DNA of 23,656 nt from Bacteroides sp. Lineage in GTDB: Bacteria > Bacteroidota > Bacteroidia > Bacteroidales > Bacteroidaceae. Within the stretch, counting starts at the first letter, position 1. The number at the start of each line of letters is the position of its first letter. Under the pieces are notes generated by a model that was not told where the DNA came from, did no database searches, and saw only the letters and a list, made by a program, of their open reading frames with translations. Below are positions 8,807 through 17,478 of this stretch, in pieces. The stretch spans positions 1 to 23,656 of the forward strand of contig DXOJ01000146.1 of NCBI GenBank assembly GCA_019412865.1, given 5' to 3'. The position numbers and the translations under genes were made by a program.

Positions 8807-9592
8807 TTAAATAATTCCGAAATGCTTCATTGCTTTGCTGATTCCGTCCTCATCTATTGAATCTGTAACATAATCGGCAGCGGCTTTCACATCTTCCTTA
8901 GCTTGTCCCATGGCTACTCCAATAGCCGCATGGCGGAGCATGCTGATATCATTTCCTCCATCTCCGAATGCCATCGTTTCTTCCAGTTTGATATCAAAAT
9001 AACGGATGATTTCATCAATCCCTTTCTGTTTGGTATCTCCTTTTGCCGTAATGTCTGCAAAGGCAGGATACCAGCGTCCAATTTCGCAGGTGGGGATAGA
9101 CGGGCGGATTTCCTTTTCCTCCTCTTCCGTGATAAAGGGTGTCATCTGGATGATTTCTTTGCTTGTTGCTTCCTCGAAAGACACAGTCGGGATTACATTC
9201 ACATGAAGGAAGTCATAGAATATCTTTTTCACCATTTCATCAGGTTGGCAGACAGAGATATTATGTTCTTCTACAAAAATGCAGGGAACACCTTTCTTCT
9301 CGCAGAAAGCTCCCATTGCTTTCACTTCCTCCTGTGGGATAGCGCTTTTATAAATAACTTTCTCACCAACGAAACAATAGGCTCCGTTCATGGTTATATA
9401 TCCATCGATCAGGTTCCGGTCCTGCAATTCGGAAAGGTTATTGATAATGGCTTTCGGGCGCCCGGTGGCGATAAATATCTTCAGCCCTTTTGCACGGGCA
9501 GCTTCCAGTGCCTCGATGGTAGAAGACGGTATACGGTGAGTTTCAAAACTGACCAGCGTTCCGTCTATATCAAAAAATAAAGCTTTCGTCAT
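8807..9592 (-). CDS. HAD-superfamily subclass IIB (Cof-type) sugar-phosphate phosphatase
   Basis: The catalytic core is complete: FFDIDGTL with nucleophile D8 and acid/base D10, the T43 of IATGRP, K188 in the TKQKG segment, and the GDGGND motif with D211, N214 and D215 for Mg2+. The cap region (about residues 85-180) is the alpha/beta C2B type of Cof proteins. At 261 residues, and by its sequence as I recall it, this appears to be an ortholog of B. thetaiotaomicron BT4131, a structurally studied hexose-phosphate phosphatase. It starts an operon with the PIF1-TPR helicase gene and diverges from the C-S lyase gene. The natural substrate remains uncertain. Confidence 0.93.
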   Translation of the reverse strand: MTKALFFDIDGTLVSFETHRIPSSTIEALEAARAKGLKIFIATGRPKAIINNLSELQDRNLIDGYITMNGAYCFVGEKVIYKSAIPQEEVKAMGAFCEKKGVPCIFVEEHNISVCQPDEMVKKIFYDFLHVNVIPTVSFEEATSKEIIQMTPFITEEEEKEIRPSIPTCEIGRWYPAFADITAKGDTKQKGIDEIIRYFDIKLEETMAFGDGGNDISMLRHAAIGVAMGQAKEDVKAAADYVTDSIDEDGISKAMKHFGII

Positions 9593-9601
9593 AAATTCTT
9601 T

Positions 9602-9631
9602 TTTGAATTGAATACAAATGTACTACTTTTG
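9602..9631 (+). promoter_or_regulatory. Promoter of the PatB/MalY-type gene
   Basis: TTTG at 9602-9605 and TACTTTTG at 9624-9631 with an 18-base spacer match the Bacteroides -33/-7 consensus. The start codon follows at 9661, giving a leader of roughly 20-25 bases. Confidence 0.6.
9615..9622 (-). promoter_or_regulatory. -7 box of the HAD-helicase operon
   Basis: Read on the minus strand this is TACATTTG, a perfect TAnnTTTG, 23 bases upstream of the HAD start codon. It lies one base away from the opposite-strand -7 box of the C-S lyase gene, so the two promoters would compete for polymerase. The -33 element is not clear. Confidence 0.5.
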
Positions 9632-9660
9632 TCTCACATAACATAAAAACATTATGCAGT

Positions 9661-10833
9661 ATGAACTATAATTTTGATGAAATAATAAACCGTAACGGTA
9701 CAGATTCCGTAAAATGGGATGCAGTAGAGAATCGTTGGGGACGCGATGACCTGATTCCAATGTGGGTAGCTGATATGGATTTCCGCACAGCTCCTTTTGT
9801 CATAGAGGCTTTGAAAAAACGCCTGGAGCATGAAGTACTCGGATATACATTTGCTTGCAAAGAATGGTCGGAGTCTATTATTAACTGGGTGAAGGAGCGC
9901 CATGGTTGGGCGATTCGTGAAGAGATGTTGACTTTCACTCCCGGTATTGTTCGCGGCTTGGCTTTTGTGATCCACTGCTTTACGCAAAAAGGAGATAAGA
10001 TAATGGTAATGCCCCCTGTTTATCATCCTTTCTTTTTAGTCACTCAAAAGAATGAACGTGAAGTGGTATTCAGCCCGTTAGTCCTGAAAGATGAACAATA
10101 TTATATTGATTTCAACCGCTTCCGTCAAGATATTCAAGGATGCAAATTGCTTATTCTAAGCAACCCTCATAACCCGGGTGGACGTGTATGGACCAAAGAG
10201 GAACTGTCTCAGATAGCCGACATCTGCTATGAAAGCGGCACATTGGTTATCTCTGACGAGATTCATGCTGACTTAACCCTGCCTCCATACAAACATCCTA
10301 CCTTTGCTTTGATTTCAGAGAAGGCACGGATGAACTCTCTTGTCTTTATGTCTCCCAGCAAGGCATTCAACATGCCGGGATTGGCTAGTTCTTATGCAAT
10401 TATTGAGAAAGACGAACTTCGTCACCGTTTCCAGACATATATGGAAGCAAGCGAGTTTAGCGAAGGACATCTCTTTGCTTATTTAAGTGTAGCAGCTGCT
10501 TACAGTCATGGTACAGAATGGCTGGACCAAGTGGTAGCATATATTAAAGGAAATGTGGATTTCACTGAAACGTATTTGAAAGAACATATTCCTGCTATCA
10601 AGATGATCCGTCCGCAAGCCTCTTACTTGATCTTTCTGGATTGCCGCGCATTGGGACTCAATCAGGAAGAACTGAACCGTCTTTTTGTAGAAGATGCTCA
10701 TCTGGCGCTGAATGATGGAACAACATTCGGTAAGGAAGGCGAGGGATTTATGCGGTTGAACGTTGCTTGTCCACGTGCTACGCTGGAAAAAGCATTGAAA
10801 CAGTTGGAGCAGGCTGTAATGGATTTAAAATAG
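9661..10833 (+). CDS. PatB/MalY-family PLP-dependent C-S lyase (cystathionine beta-lyase-like aminotransferase)
   Basis: This is a fold-type I pyridoxal-phosphate enzyme of the PatB/MalY group, which cleaves cystathionine or cysteine to give pyruvate, ammonia and a thiol. The cofactor lysine is K234 in SPSKAFNMPG. Other marks are the N-terminal WVADMDF (residues 35-41) typical of this group, NPHNPGGR (168-175), D199 in ISDEIHAD contacting the pyridine ring, and the C-terminal MRLNVACPR with the carboxylate-binding arginine. The length of 390 residues is standard, and there is no signal peptide. The start at 9661 sits 30 bases after a good -7 box. It is monocistronic and convergent with the pectin operon. 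The precise substrate is not visible. Confidence 0.93.
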   Translation: MNYNFDEIINRNGTDSVKWDAVENRWGRDDLIPMWVADMDFRTAPFVIEALKKRLEHEVLGYTFACKEWSESIINWVKERHGWAIREEMLTFTPGIVRGLAFVIHCFTQKGDKIMVMPPVYHPFFLVTQKNEREVVFSPLVLKDEQYYIDFNRFRQDIQGCKLLILSNPHNPGGRVWTKEELSQIADICYESGTLVISDEIHADLTLPPYKHPTFALISEKARMNSLVFMSPSKAFNMPGLASSYAIIEKDELRHRFQTYMEASEFSEGHLFAYLSVAAAYSHGTEWLDQVVAYIKGNVDFTETYLKEHIPAIKMIRPQASYLIFLDCRALGLNQEELNRLFVEDAHLALNDGTTFGKEGEGFMRLNVACPRATLEKALKQLEQAVMDLK

Positions 10834-10970
10834 TCTTTTAAGTCCATTCCCCGGTTCGGAAATAAAATCAATCCGTTCAGGGGATGAAGCTATATTTCCT
10901 GTCTCACTCTTGCTTTTTACTATTTAATTTTGTATCTTTAGTGCTTCTCATCTTCCCAAAGACAGGTAAT

Positions 10971-11028
10971 CATATTACAAAGTGACCAATATCATCTTAT
11001 AAGGTGATATTGGTCACTTTGCAATGTG
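10971..11028. repeat. Long near-perfect hairpin, possible bidirectional terminator
   Basis: CAAAGTGACCAATATCA (10978-10994) is exactly complementary to 11005-11021. Pairing can extend inwards by three pairs (one wobble) to a 4-base loop and outwards by six pairs (one wobble) after one A/C mismatch, for a stem of about 26 pairs. It sits midway between the ends of two convergent genes. There is no adjacent T-tract on either strand, so intrinsic termination is plausible but not proven. Confidence 0.8.
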
Positions 11029-11079
11029 CCTATTGTCCCATTGTAACGGGACGACTTACCGACTGCATAAAAAACTACT

Positions 11080-11123
11080 AATCTCTGTACTGAAAACCCT
11101 TAATCTTTGCACTGAAAAGTCTT
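11080..11123. repeat. Tandem 2 x 22-base imperfect direct repeat
   Basis: Units at 11080-11101 and 11102-11123 share AATCT, ACTGAAAA and CTT at the same offsets and differ at four positions. The repeat lies 57 bases beyond the end of the GH106 gene. Its role is unknown. Confidence 0.65.
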
Positions 11124-11179
11124 AAGTACAAGATTGAAAAAGTAGTTTGTTGCGGTATGATGATATGACAATGTCTCAA

Positions 11180-13945
11180 CTATGGCATCACATTTACCGG
11201 AATCAGCCGTACCTCACTATTCAAGCCGGAGGGTAATGGACTCCAATGTCCATAATTGGCCGGACGATAGTTCAAATCAACAATATTGATTTCTTTGAAT
11301 TTGCGCCACTGCACTCCCTGCCTGTCTAATTCTGCAATTCGATTCGCAGGGAGATTCGTGACTTCTATCTCGATGTGGTTTTTTCCGGGTTTTAAGAACT
11401 GGCCCACCTTTAGTTGATAAGGCACTGCCCATGCGCATCCCGCTTCCTGTCCGTTGATGCGGACACGGGCACTTTCGCGTACATCTCCCAAATCAAGAAT
11501 CCAGTCGTCGGCCTGCAAAGTCGGCAATTCGATGTCTAAGGAATAAACACCGGTTCCCATGTTCGTTTGGGCTGCCGGATGATCGATATGGGTCCATGAA
11601 CAGGGGCGATCTATATCAAATGTCCCTTGAATTTCCGGTTTGCTTTCGGCGAAGTGTAACTTCCAACCATGATCCAGACGAAGACTGAAAGGTTGCTCTT
11701 TGACATACTTCCACGGTTTGGATGCCTGCAAAGGTTGTTGATATGTTTGCAGAATGATCGATTCACCGGATTTTAATTGCAGATAGACTTGTGTTTTTCC
11801 GTTTGCCTGTCTTACCTTAGCTTCACCACATTCTCCGGTCATGGGATTGAAGAGAGCGGCTGCGGCTGCATTCGTTCCCAATGTGATCCAACCGTCCACT
11901 CCTTTATTTTGCAAGGAAGAGATGAAATAGTGGTGTCCCGTATCATTCACTCTTCGGATCGCTTGTAGTCCGAATTTGGTTTTCATTTCTTCGGGAGAGA
12001 TATTGCAGCTGGCCAATGTACGTGCATAATCCGTTCCTGTGATAATCTTCCCCTTTCCGATTGAAGTAACGGTTGTTTCCGAGAAAGAAACAGCCGGAAG
12101 TTGCCGGAGCGTACGCTGGTAACTTTGGCGTTTTTGTTCCAACTGACCGTATCCCGGTACATCTGTCGGATAATTTTCGAGGAATACGATAGTAGCTCCC
12201 TGTTTGGCAAGTTCATAAAGATGTGCCAATACATCACTCGGCATTAGGTGTGCAGCAGGCACTACCAATGCTTTGTAGCCTGTTCCGCCCGAAGTAACCA
12301 ACTGTCCGTCTTTGAAACGTGTACTGCGAATAAAGTTATCGGAAATATAATCCCCGTCATACCCGCTGTTGTTGATGCGATGGATAGCGTCGATAAACTT
12401 AGGAGCCAGTTTATCCATGTGGTGTATCGTGAATAATAACAATCGTCCCGGTTGCTCATTCCACATATCATATACCGGAAGATAAATCAGGAAATCATTA
12501 TCCGGCCGTCCCATTTGCAGAAAGCTCTGGCAACGGGTGATATAGTTAAAGAACGAAGGAGCATCACGCCAAATACTGTTTGTCGGACTCATATTGATAG
12601 AAGCGTAGAACAACCATCCGGGCCATTCGGCTTCTTTCGGAGAATACGGAGTGCCGTGGAAAAACATGTGATTGACACCGGAGACAAACATCAGATCCAT
12701 ATCCGGTTTGCATTGTGATAAAGAAGTGCGGAAATGCTCCGTCAGCCACGTGAATGTTTCGGAAGAAGTGTACGTCTTTCCTGCAATATGAGCACCTGAA
12801 GAAGCATATTTCAGCATAGACAGGTCCGAATCATTCTTTTTGGTCAATGAGTCCTGACGCAATCCTTCGATGTGGAACTGCGACAGTCCGAAACCTTCAC
12901 ATTCCGGAATATCCACGGAAGCATAGATATCAATCAGATTACCGGGCGAACCATGTGCCTGATTACGGGTGATACTACCGTTTTTGTGTGCCCAGTCTGT
13001 CCATTGATGACTGAAGTTCTCCAATAAGAGGTCGGAAATGGTTTCCCGGTAATCCGACACGATACGTCTGCTAACTTCCGGACGGTTTTTATCCAGGAAT
13101 TCGGGGAAATGTTCTTCCAGTTTATACCCCCGTCTACGAGCGAACTGTTCCAGGAAATCATCCGTCCAGTCAGCTTGATAAACTTCGTATGAATCGTTGA
13201 AGAAAGTATGTGGATAACTTGTCTTGCTACTTTTGAAAGCACGGTCAAAGCGGGAAAGATAATTTTTTACTGCTTTTTTTGAGAGATGATTCATCACATA
13301 GCCTTCTCCTCCCGGAGCTGCCCGTTTCACTTTCTGCCTTGTTTTTCCGATGTAAAGAGCGATCACTTTCCATTTGCCGGCAGGCGCTTTCCATTGCAGT
13401 TTGTCTTTTTTGACGTGAGCAGTCAGGTTGATACATTTGCCTTTCTCATCATATGCCATCACCCGGCTTAGTACAGAAAATGGTTGTTGCTTGGGATCGG
13501 TCACATTAATATCCTGTTCAATCTCTTTGCCGCCCTCTATTTCGTATGTCTGGAAGATAGCCTTGGTAGCCGCATCTTCTATACTAACTTCAGGTCCGCC
13601 AAAAGGCCATCCGGTTCCGGTATTCATATCAATCTCAATACCCGTACGTTTTCCTTCCGCTTGTGTGTGCTTAAGCATTTCCATCCAGCGGGGAGAAAGG
13701 AACTGAATTTCATTCGCGTCATTGCCTTGCACCCCATAGATAGGAGTAATTTCTACTGCTCCCATTCCGGTACGTGCGTATTCTTCCAGATTATACGTCA
13801 GATTCTTTTCGTCTACGGCACTTCCCAGCCACCACCATCTGGCGCCGGGACGTGCTTCCACCGGAGTGTCCGGCCATTGTTGTGCTTGCATTACTCCACC
13901 TGCGGCGAGCAGGCAAAGGACTATCCATTGTCTTTTATTCATCAT
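11180..13945 (-). CDS. GH106 alpha-L-rhamnosidase, secreted
   Basis: The enzyme is predicted to remove terminal alpha-L-rhamnose from pectic oligosaccharides, here probably the rhamnogalacturonan backbone. An N-terminal signal peptide (about 1-21, ending MQAQ) is followed by the GH106 opening RPGARWWWLGSAV (about 33-44) and TGMGAVEITPIYG. The TSSETFTW segment with E396, followed by E403 in LTEHF, lies where GH106 catalytic acids are expected, in a TIM-barrel-like core of about 30-480. Residues about 775-915 form a jelly-roll sugar-binding domain (DLGDVRESARVRINGQ). At 921 residues it is full length. The first ATG (13943-13945) overlaps the stop of the upstream GH28 gene as ATGA, indicating coupled translation; a second ATG follows at once. 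It is the last gene of the operon. Confidence 0.93.
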   Translation of the reverse strand: MMNKRQWIVLCLLAAGGVMQAQQWPDTPVEARPGARWWWLGSAVDEKNLTYNLEEYARTGMGAVEITPIYGVQGNDANEIQFLSPRWMEMLKHTQAEGKRTGIEIDMNTGTGWPFGGPEVSIEDAATKAIFQTYEIEGGKEIEQDINVTDPKQQPFSVLSRVMAYDEKGKCINLTAHVKKDKLQWKAPAGKWKVIALYIGKTRQKVKRAAPGGEGYVMNHLSKKAVKNYLSRFDRAFKSSKTSYPHTFFNDSYEVYQADWTDDFLEQFARRRGYKLEEHFPEFLDKNRPEVSRRIVSDYRETISDLLLENFSHQWTDWAHKNGSITRNQAHGSPGNLIDIYASVDIPECEGFGLSQFHIEGLRQDSLTKKNDSDLSMLKYASSGAHIAGKTYTSSETFTWLTEHFRTSLSQCKPDMDLMFVSGVNHMFFHGTPYSPKEAEWPGWLFYASINMSPTNSIWRDAPSFFNYITRCQSFLQMGRPDNDFLIYLPVYDMWNEQPGRLLLFTIHHMDKLAPKFIDAIHRINNSGYDGDYISDNFIRSTRFKDGQLVTSGGTGYKALVVPAAHLMPSDVLAHLYELAKQGATIVFLENYPTDVPGYGQLEQKRQSYQRTLRQLPAVSFSETTVTSIGKGKIITGTDYARTLASCNISPEEMKTKFGLQAIRRVNDTGHHYFISSLQNKGVDGWITLGTNAAAAALFNPMTGECGEAKVRQANGKTQVYLQLKSGESIILQTYQQPLQASKPWKYVKEQPFSLRLDHGWKLHFAESKPEIQGTFDIDRPCSWTHIDHPAAQTNMGTGVYSLDIELPTLQADDWILDLGDVRESARVRINGQEAGCAWAVPYQLKVGQFLKPGKNHIEIEVTNLPANRIAELDRQGVQWRKFKEINIVDLNYRPANYGHWSPLPSGLNSEVRLIPVNVMP

Positions 13946-15345
13946 TCTTTCGGCGTATTATAATATTCTATGTTTTCTGTATCATCGGTAACAAAGAGTG
14001 GCCGTCCGTCCGGCTGTTCAAAGTGGAAACGAACACCGTCGAAGGTAATATTCCGTGCATGACGGATATAAAATCCTTTAGCTGGAATCGTGCCGAACAT
14101 CCACGGTTCGGGATATACTTTTTCCTGTTCGGGCGGAACTCGTTTACCATCTTCTTCGCTGTACCCACCTTTATAATAGAGGTGAATATTACGCAAAGTC
14201 ACATCCTCGATACAGGCTCCCGGTACGCCGCTGATGATAGAAGCATACCGGCTGTCGGCATTCCATACATTGATATCGCTGATAAGAATACGTTTCATGG
14301 TGCCCACAGGAGTGCCTTCAGGACTGCGCATACGTGCGCCCAACCGGAGGAAAATAGGTGCGTTGACTATATTTCTCATTGTAATATTACTGATTACAAT
14401 ATCTTCCAGATGTCCTCCGTCTACCGTTTCCAATGCCAATCCACGGCAATGTTCAAAGATACAGTTCGTAATCGCAATATTGCGGAAGCCTCCACTACTT
14501 TCTGTGCCGAGTTTGATGCGTCCTGTACGGAAACCATGATCGGGAGCCTGCGGTTCGTCCAACTGCCAAGTGCCGTCCATTACACTGCCTTTGTCAAAGC
14601 CGCTGACATAGCAATCACTGATCGTCACATTTTCCGTATCTTGGAAGCGTCCTAATCCATAAGAGGCTTTCAATACAATGGCATCATCCCAGGGGGAGTT
14701 CACCGTGCATTGGCTGATACGTACGTTCCGGCAGCAATCAATATCGAAACCGTCCCGGTTGGTGTCTACTTTCAGATTCAGAATCGTCAGATGATCCACT
14801 CCGGTAGCCAACAGGGCGAAATGCCCGCAATGCAGCATGGATAAATCTTTCAGGGTCACATTTCTGCAATCTTTCAGGCTGATAGCCTTATTGCCTACCC
14901 CCGGTAGGCGACTCTCTTCACGGGTCAAGCCTTTGCCGTAGATTAAGCCGGGACCACTGATCGTAATATTCTCCAGTCCGATTCCCCAAATTAAAGAGTT
15001 TTTCCAATGGCTGTGACCGAAATCCTGATACTTATTATGTTCATTCGGTTCGGCGGTATCATATCCTTCCTCTTTTCCGGGAAAGGCGGCAATGATACGG
15101 GTGCCCTGTTCCAAATAGATATGAATGTTACTTTTTAACCGGATGGAATAACACGCATATTCTCCCGCAGGTAGATATACTGTGCCTCCTCCGGCCTGTG
15201 CGGCCGCTTCAATCGCACGATTGATGGCAGGCGAATCAATCGTTTTCCCATCCGCTTTGGCTCCGAAGTCCATTACATTATAAATGGCTGCATGTAGATA
15301 GATGCAACCTATTAACAGACTGAATAATAAATAGATCCTTTTCAT
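13942..15345 (-). CDS. GH28-family glycosidase (pectic exo-galacturonidase-like), secreted
   Basis: A right-handed beta-helix enzyme that should cleave alpha-galacturonosyl bonds in pectin or rhamnogalacturonan. A signal peptide of about 19 residues precedes a [16 protein letters not shown] opening (26-41) typical of GH28. Catalytic aspartates are likely in NRDGFD (196-201) and WDDAIVLK (D220, D221). Where polygalacturonases have a GHG histidine motif, this protein has GTESSGG (280-286), so that histidine is missing; loss of it is also known in fungal rhamnogalacturonan hydrolases. Numerous short N-I/V-x-I strands mark the helix coils. Start and stop both form ATGA overlaps with neighbours (15342-15345 and 13942-13945). 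Length is 467 residues. Linkage specificity is inferred. Confidence 0.88.
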   Translation of the reverse strand: MKRIYLLFSLLIGCIYLHAAIYNVMDFGAKADGKTIDSPAINRAIEAAAQAGGGTVYLPAGEYACYSIRLKSNIHIYLEQGTRIIAAFPGKEEGYDTAEPNEHNKYQDFGHSHWKNSLIWGIGLENITISGPGLIYGKGLTREESRLPGVGNKAISLKDCRNVTLKDLSMLHCGHFALLATGVDHLTILNLKVDTNRDGFDIDCCRNVRISQCTVNSPWDDAIVLKASYGLGRFQDTENVTISDCYVSGFDKGSVMDGTWQLDEPQAPDHGFRTGRIKLGTESSGGFRNIAITNCIFEHCRGLALETVDGGHLEDIVISNITMRNIVNAPIFLRLGARMRSPEGTPVGTMKRILISDINVWNADSRYASIISGVPGACIEDVTLRNIHLYYKGGYSEEDGKRVPPEQEKVYPEPWMFGTIPAKGFYIRHARNITFDGVRFHFEQPDGRPLFVTDDTENIEYYNTPKE

Positions 15346-15944
15346 TTTTTGTCGATTTTGGCAAAAATATCCGGTAACATATAGTAGTTGTAATCCGCTT
15401 TTTCATTCTGTTCGTAGAAACAGAAGTAAAGCCGAGAAGGCTTGCTTCCTTCGTTTCGGGAAGAAGCCGGGGAGAGACTGCAACGTCCGGCCAGTACAGG
15501 GCGGTCGGTTCGTTTGCCTGATTCATAAAGCATCAGGGGAGTTGCATCCTTATGTCCGTCACTCAAGCGAATATCATCGGTAGGAGTGACAGCCTGCAGC
15601 GTCCGTAATTGCATACTTTCTCCGTAGTAGCAAGTGAAGGCTTGTCCCTCCACGCTGAATACATTGATGTCCGAATCCGGTTGGCAATCGCCGAAACTCC
15701 AAAATAGGGCATCGGCTTCCGGAGCAGAGGCGACTTCTACTTCCAGAATAAATCCACGACTATCGGGCAGTGCTTTCCATTGGAAGGATACTCCCTGTAT
15801 CTTTTCTTTAGGTTTTAGCCAGTGGCTTTCATTTCCTTTTGATATGCCCAACCGGAAAGTGCCGGCAGGTGGCGTCAGTGCTTGTGCTTGCGCATCAATG
15901 AGCAAGATTTCCAGCAGTACGATGGTCAGGAGATGTCTTAACAT
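15342..15944 (-). CDS. Small secreted protein of unknown function in the pectin operon
   Basis: I do not recognise this family with confidence. From ATG 15944 it has about 200 residues: a signal peptide ([15 protein letters not shown]..., ending near AQAQ) and one predicted beta-rich domain with alternating strands and many aromatic residues ([25 protein letters not shown]). The pattern faintly resembles the beta-sandwich part of DUF4450 proteins that occur in Bacteroides pectin loci, which would make it a short relative; this is a guess. ATG 15971 is an alternative start giving nine more residues. I prefer 15944 because it reduces the overlap with the preceding GH28 gene from 77 to 50 bases. 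It ends in an ATGA overlap with the next GH28 gene, so it belongs to the operon. Confidence 0.7.
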   Translation of the reverse strand: MLRHLLTIVLLEILLIDAQAQALTPPAGTFRLGISKGNESHWLKPKEKIQGVSFQWKALPDSRGFILEVEVASAPEADALFWSFGDCQPDSDINVFSVEGQAFTCYYGESMQLRTLQAVTPTDDIRLSDGHKDATPLMLYESGKRTDRPVLAGRCSLSPASSRNEGSKPSRLYFCFYEQNEKADYNYYMLPDIFAKIDKK

Positions 15945-17430
15945 AGTTGAAGTTGATATTACTTTGTTCATTCTCTTTTAGTTCAATGACATTCTTTTCT
16001 TCTGTCTTTAATGTAATTTCAGACAAGTTGAAATTCTTCGTATAGCAGATTTTGCCCGGTTTGTCGGTCTGCGCTTCGATGGCATAAAGATAGAAATTTT
16101 CCAGACGTAACGAGTCATTCCATCCCGAAGCGGAGATAAATTCGTCCACATTTTCCGCTTTTACCTTTGATACGTAGACATTGCGGAAACGCGGATAACC
16201 TTTTTCGGGAGGCGTTACCGGAGTCAGCATGATTCTCCAGTGTTCCGGGATTTCTTTCCCTTCATACTCTTTGGGTAAAGTGCTGTAACTGTAACTGGGG
16301 TTCCAGTTCAAGTCTGCCGCCAGCACATGACGGACGTTTTCCGCTTTTACTTCGGTCATATAAATGTTTTCGATTGTCCCTCCACGGTTCATGGCGCTTT
16401 TCAACCGCAGCACGGCGGAGGTGCCGATTGCTTCCAGATTATATCCCAATACATTCCGTATGCTACCGGAAGTTTCGCTTCCGCAGGTGATAAGTCCGGC
16501 ACCTTTGCGGGCGATGCAATTGCGTATGACCACATTTTCCGTAGGAAGGTTCACCCGCAGTCCGTCTGCATCCCGTCCCGATTTGATACAGATATTATCA
16601 TCGTTACAGTCTACATCGCAGTTTTCGACCAAGATATTGCAGGAAGAATCAATGTCGATACCGTCCGTGCTCGGACCGTGTCCACCTATATTGTTGTTGA
16701 TGGTCAATCCGTCTATCGTGCAATAATCGGAGTAAAGAATCTGACATCCCCAAAAACCGGTACGCATCAGGGTAAATCCTTTCAATGTAATGTCCGAGCT
16801 ACGTTCTATGAGGATGCCCCGTACCCGTTTGCAGTCATAATCCACAATCCAGCGCAATCCTTTTGCTTCGTATTCTTTCCGCATTTCCCAATATTTATCC
16901 CAAAATACTTTTCCCCGGCAGTCCAGCGTTCCTTCTCCGCTGACGGAAGCGTTCTTTTCATTGACAATGTTGATAACTGCCGCGGGCCATGTCATCTCGA
17001 TTCCTGCAATCCGCGAACGGAATTCGGGATAATGATGAATGTAAGGGCTGGCCAGTAAAGTCACCCCTTTGTCCAGTTGCAGGTTGACACCGCTTTTTAT
17101 GAACAGTGCGCCAGTCTGATAATATCCCGGCTGGAGAACTACCGTTCCTCCACCGCTGACGGCACAACTGTCAATTGCTTTTTGGATAGCTTCCGTGCTA
17201 AGCACCGTGCTGTCTGCTACTGCGCCAAAAGAATTAGCGGATAAAATTACATGGTTTCCGGGCATTTGCCGGCTGCCTACACTGTCGGCCCACGACAAAT
17301 CCGGTTGCTGCGGAACCTGCCCCCATTCAAAGCTGTTGTTTCCTGCCTGATTGCCCGTTGGGGTGGCGCAAGCTGCTGTCAAAAGTGTGCCTGCCAATAG
17401 GAGCAGGGGAAAGATACCTTTGGTTTTCAT
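15895..17430 (-). CDS. GH28-family exo-galacturonidase-like lipoprotein
   Basis: This 511-residue protein starts with a lipoprotein signal peptide whose lipobox LTAAC puts the modified cysteine at C21. No acidic surface-export signal follows (CATPTGNQ), so it more likely faces the periplasm. The GH28 beta-helix begins near residue 62. Catalytic motifs are STDGID (254-259), [10 protein letters not shown] (D277, D278) and a GxG-type turn at G310-A311-G312, with A replacing the usual histidine, then GSETSG and a basic LRLK (341-344) in place of RIK. The GSETSG loop is common in exo-acting enzymes that release galacturonate from chain ends. It follows the CE12 gene by 48 bases of AT-rich DNA and overlaps the next gene by 50 or more bases, which is unusual. 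Confidence 0.9.
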   Translation of the reverse strand: MKTKGIFPLLLLAGTLLTAACATPTGNQAGNNSFEWGQVPQQPDLSWADSVGSRQMPGNHVILSANSFGAVADSTVLSTEAIQKAIDSCAVSGGGTVVLQPGYYQTGALFIKSGVNLQLDKGVTLLASPYIHHYPEFRSRIAGIEMTWPAAVINIVNEKNASVSGEGTLDCRGKVFWDKYWEMRKEYEAKGLRWIVDYDCKRVRGILIERSSDITLKGFTLMRTGFWGCQILYSDYCTIDGLTINNNIGGHGPSTDGIDIDSSCNILVENCDVDCNDDNICIKSGRDADGLRVNLPTENVVIRNCIARKGAGLITCGSETSGSIRNVLGYNLEAIGTSAVLRLKSAMNRGGTIENIYMTEVKAENVRHVLAADLNWNPSYSYSTLPKEYEGKEIPEHWRIMLTPVTPPEKGYPRFRNVYVSKVKAENVDEFISASGWNDSLRLENFYLYAIEAQTDKPGKICYTKNFNLSEITLKTEEKNVIELKENEQSNINFNYVKTSPDHRTAGNLAH

Positions 17431-17478
17431 ATTTATCTAATGCCTAATTCTTAATTCTTAATACCTAATACTTATCTC

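Larger units (their letters stand above)
10834..11179. other. 346-base convergent gap between core genes and pectin operon
   Basis: No coding frame of substance is found. The gap contains an isolated -7-like box TAATTTTG (10925-10932), a long hairpin (10971-11028), a small imperfect inverted repeat GTCCC/GGGAC (11035-11052), an 8-base inverted pair AAACTACT/AGTAGTTT (11072-11079 and 11141-11148) and a 2x22-base tandem repeat (11080-11123). It marks the junction between housekeeping genes and the accessory polysaccharide locus. Confidence 0.7.

Noticed and set aside
10854..10885. CCCC...GGGG imperfect inverted repeat after the C-S lyase gene as a terminator
   Set aside because: Pairing is broken by several mismatches and no T-tract follows.
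13774..14655. 293-codon open frame on the plus strand
   Set aside because: It lies entirely opposite the GH106 and GH28 genes, has no recognisable protein features, and reflects the codon pattern of the real genes on the other strand.
17431..17478. AT-rich CTTAATTCTTAATACC-type repeats between CE12 and GH28 genes as a regulatory site
   Set aside because: The 48-base gap shows simple low-complexity sequence with no promoter match; it looks like ordinary operon spacer.
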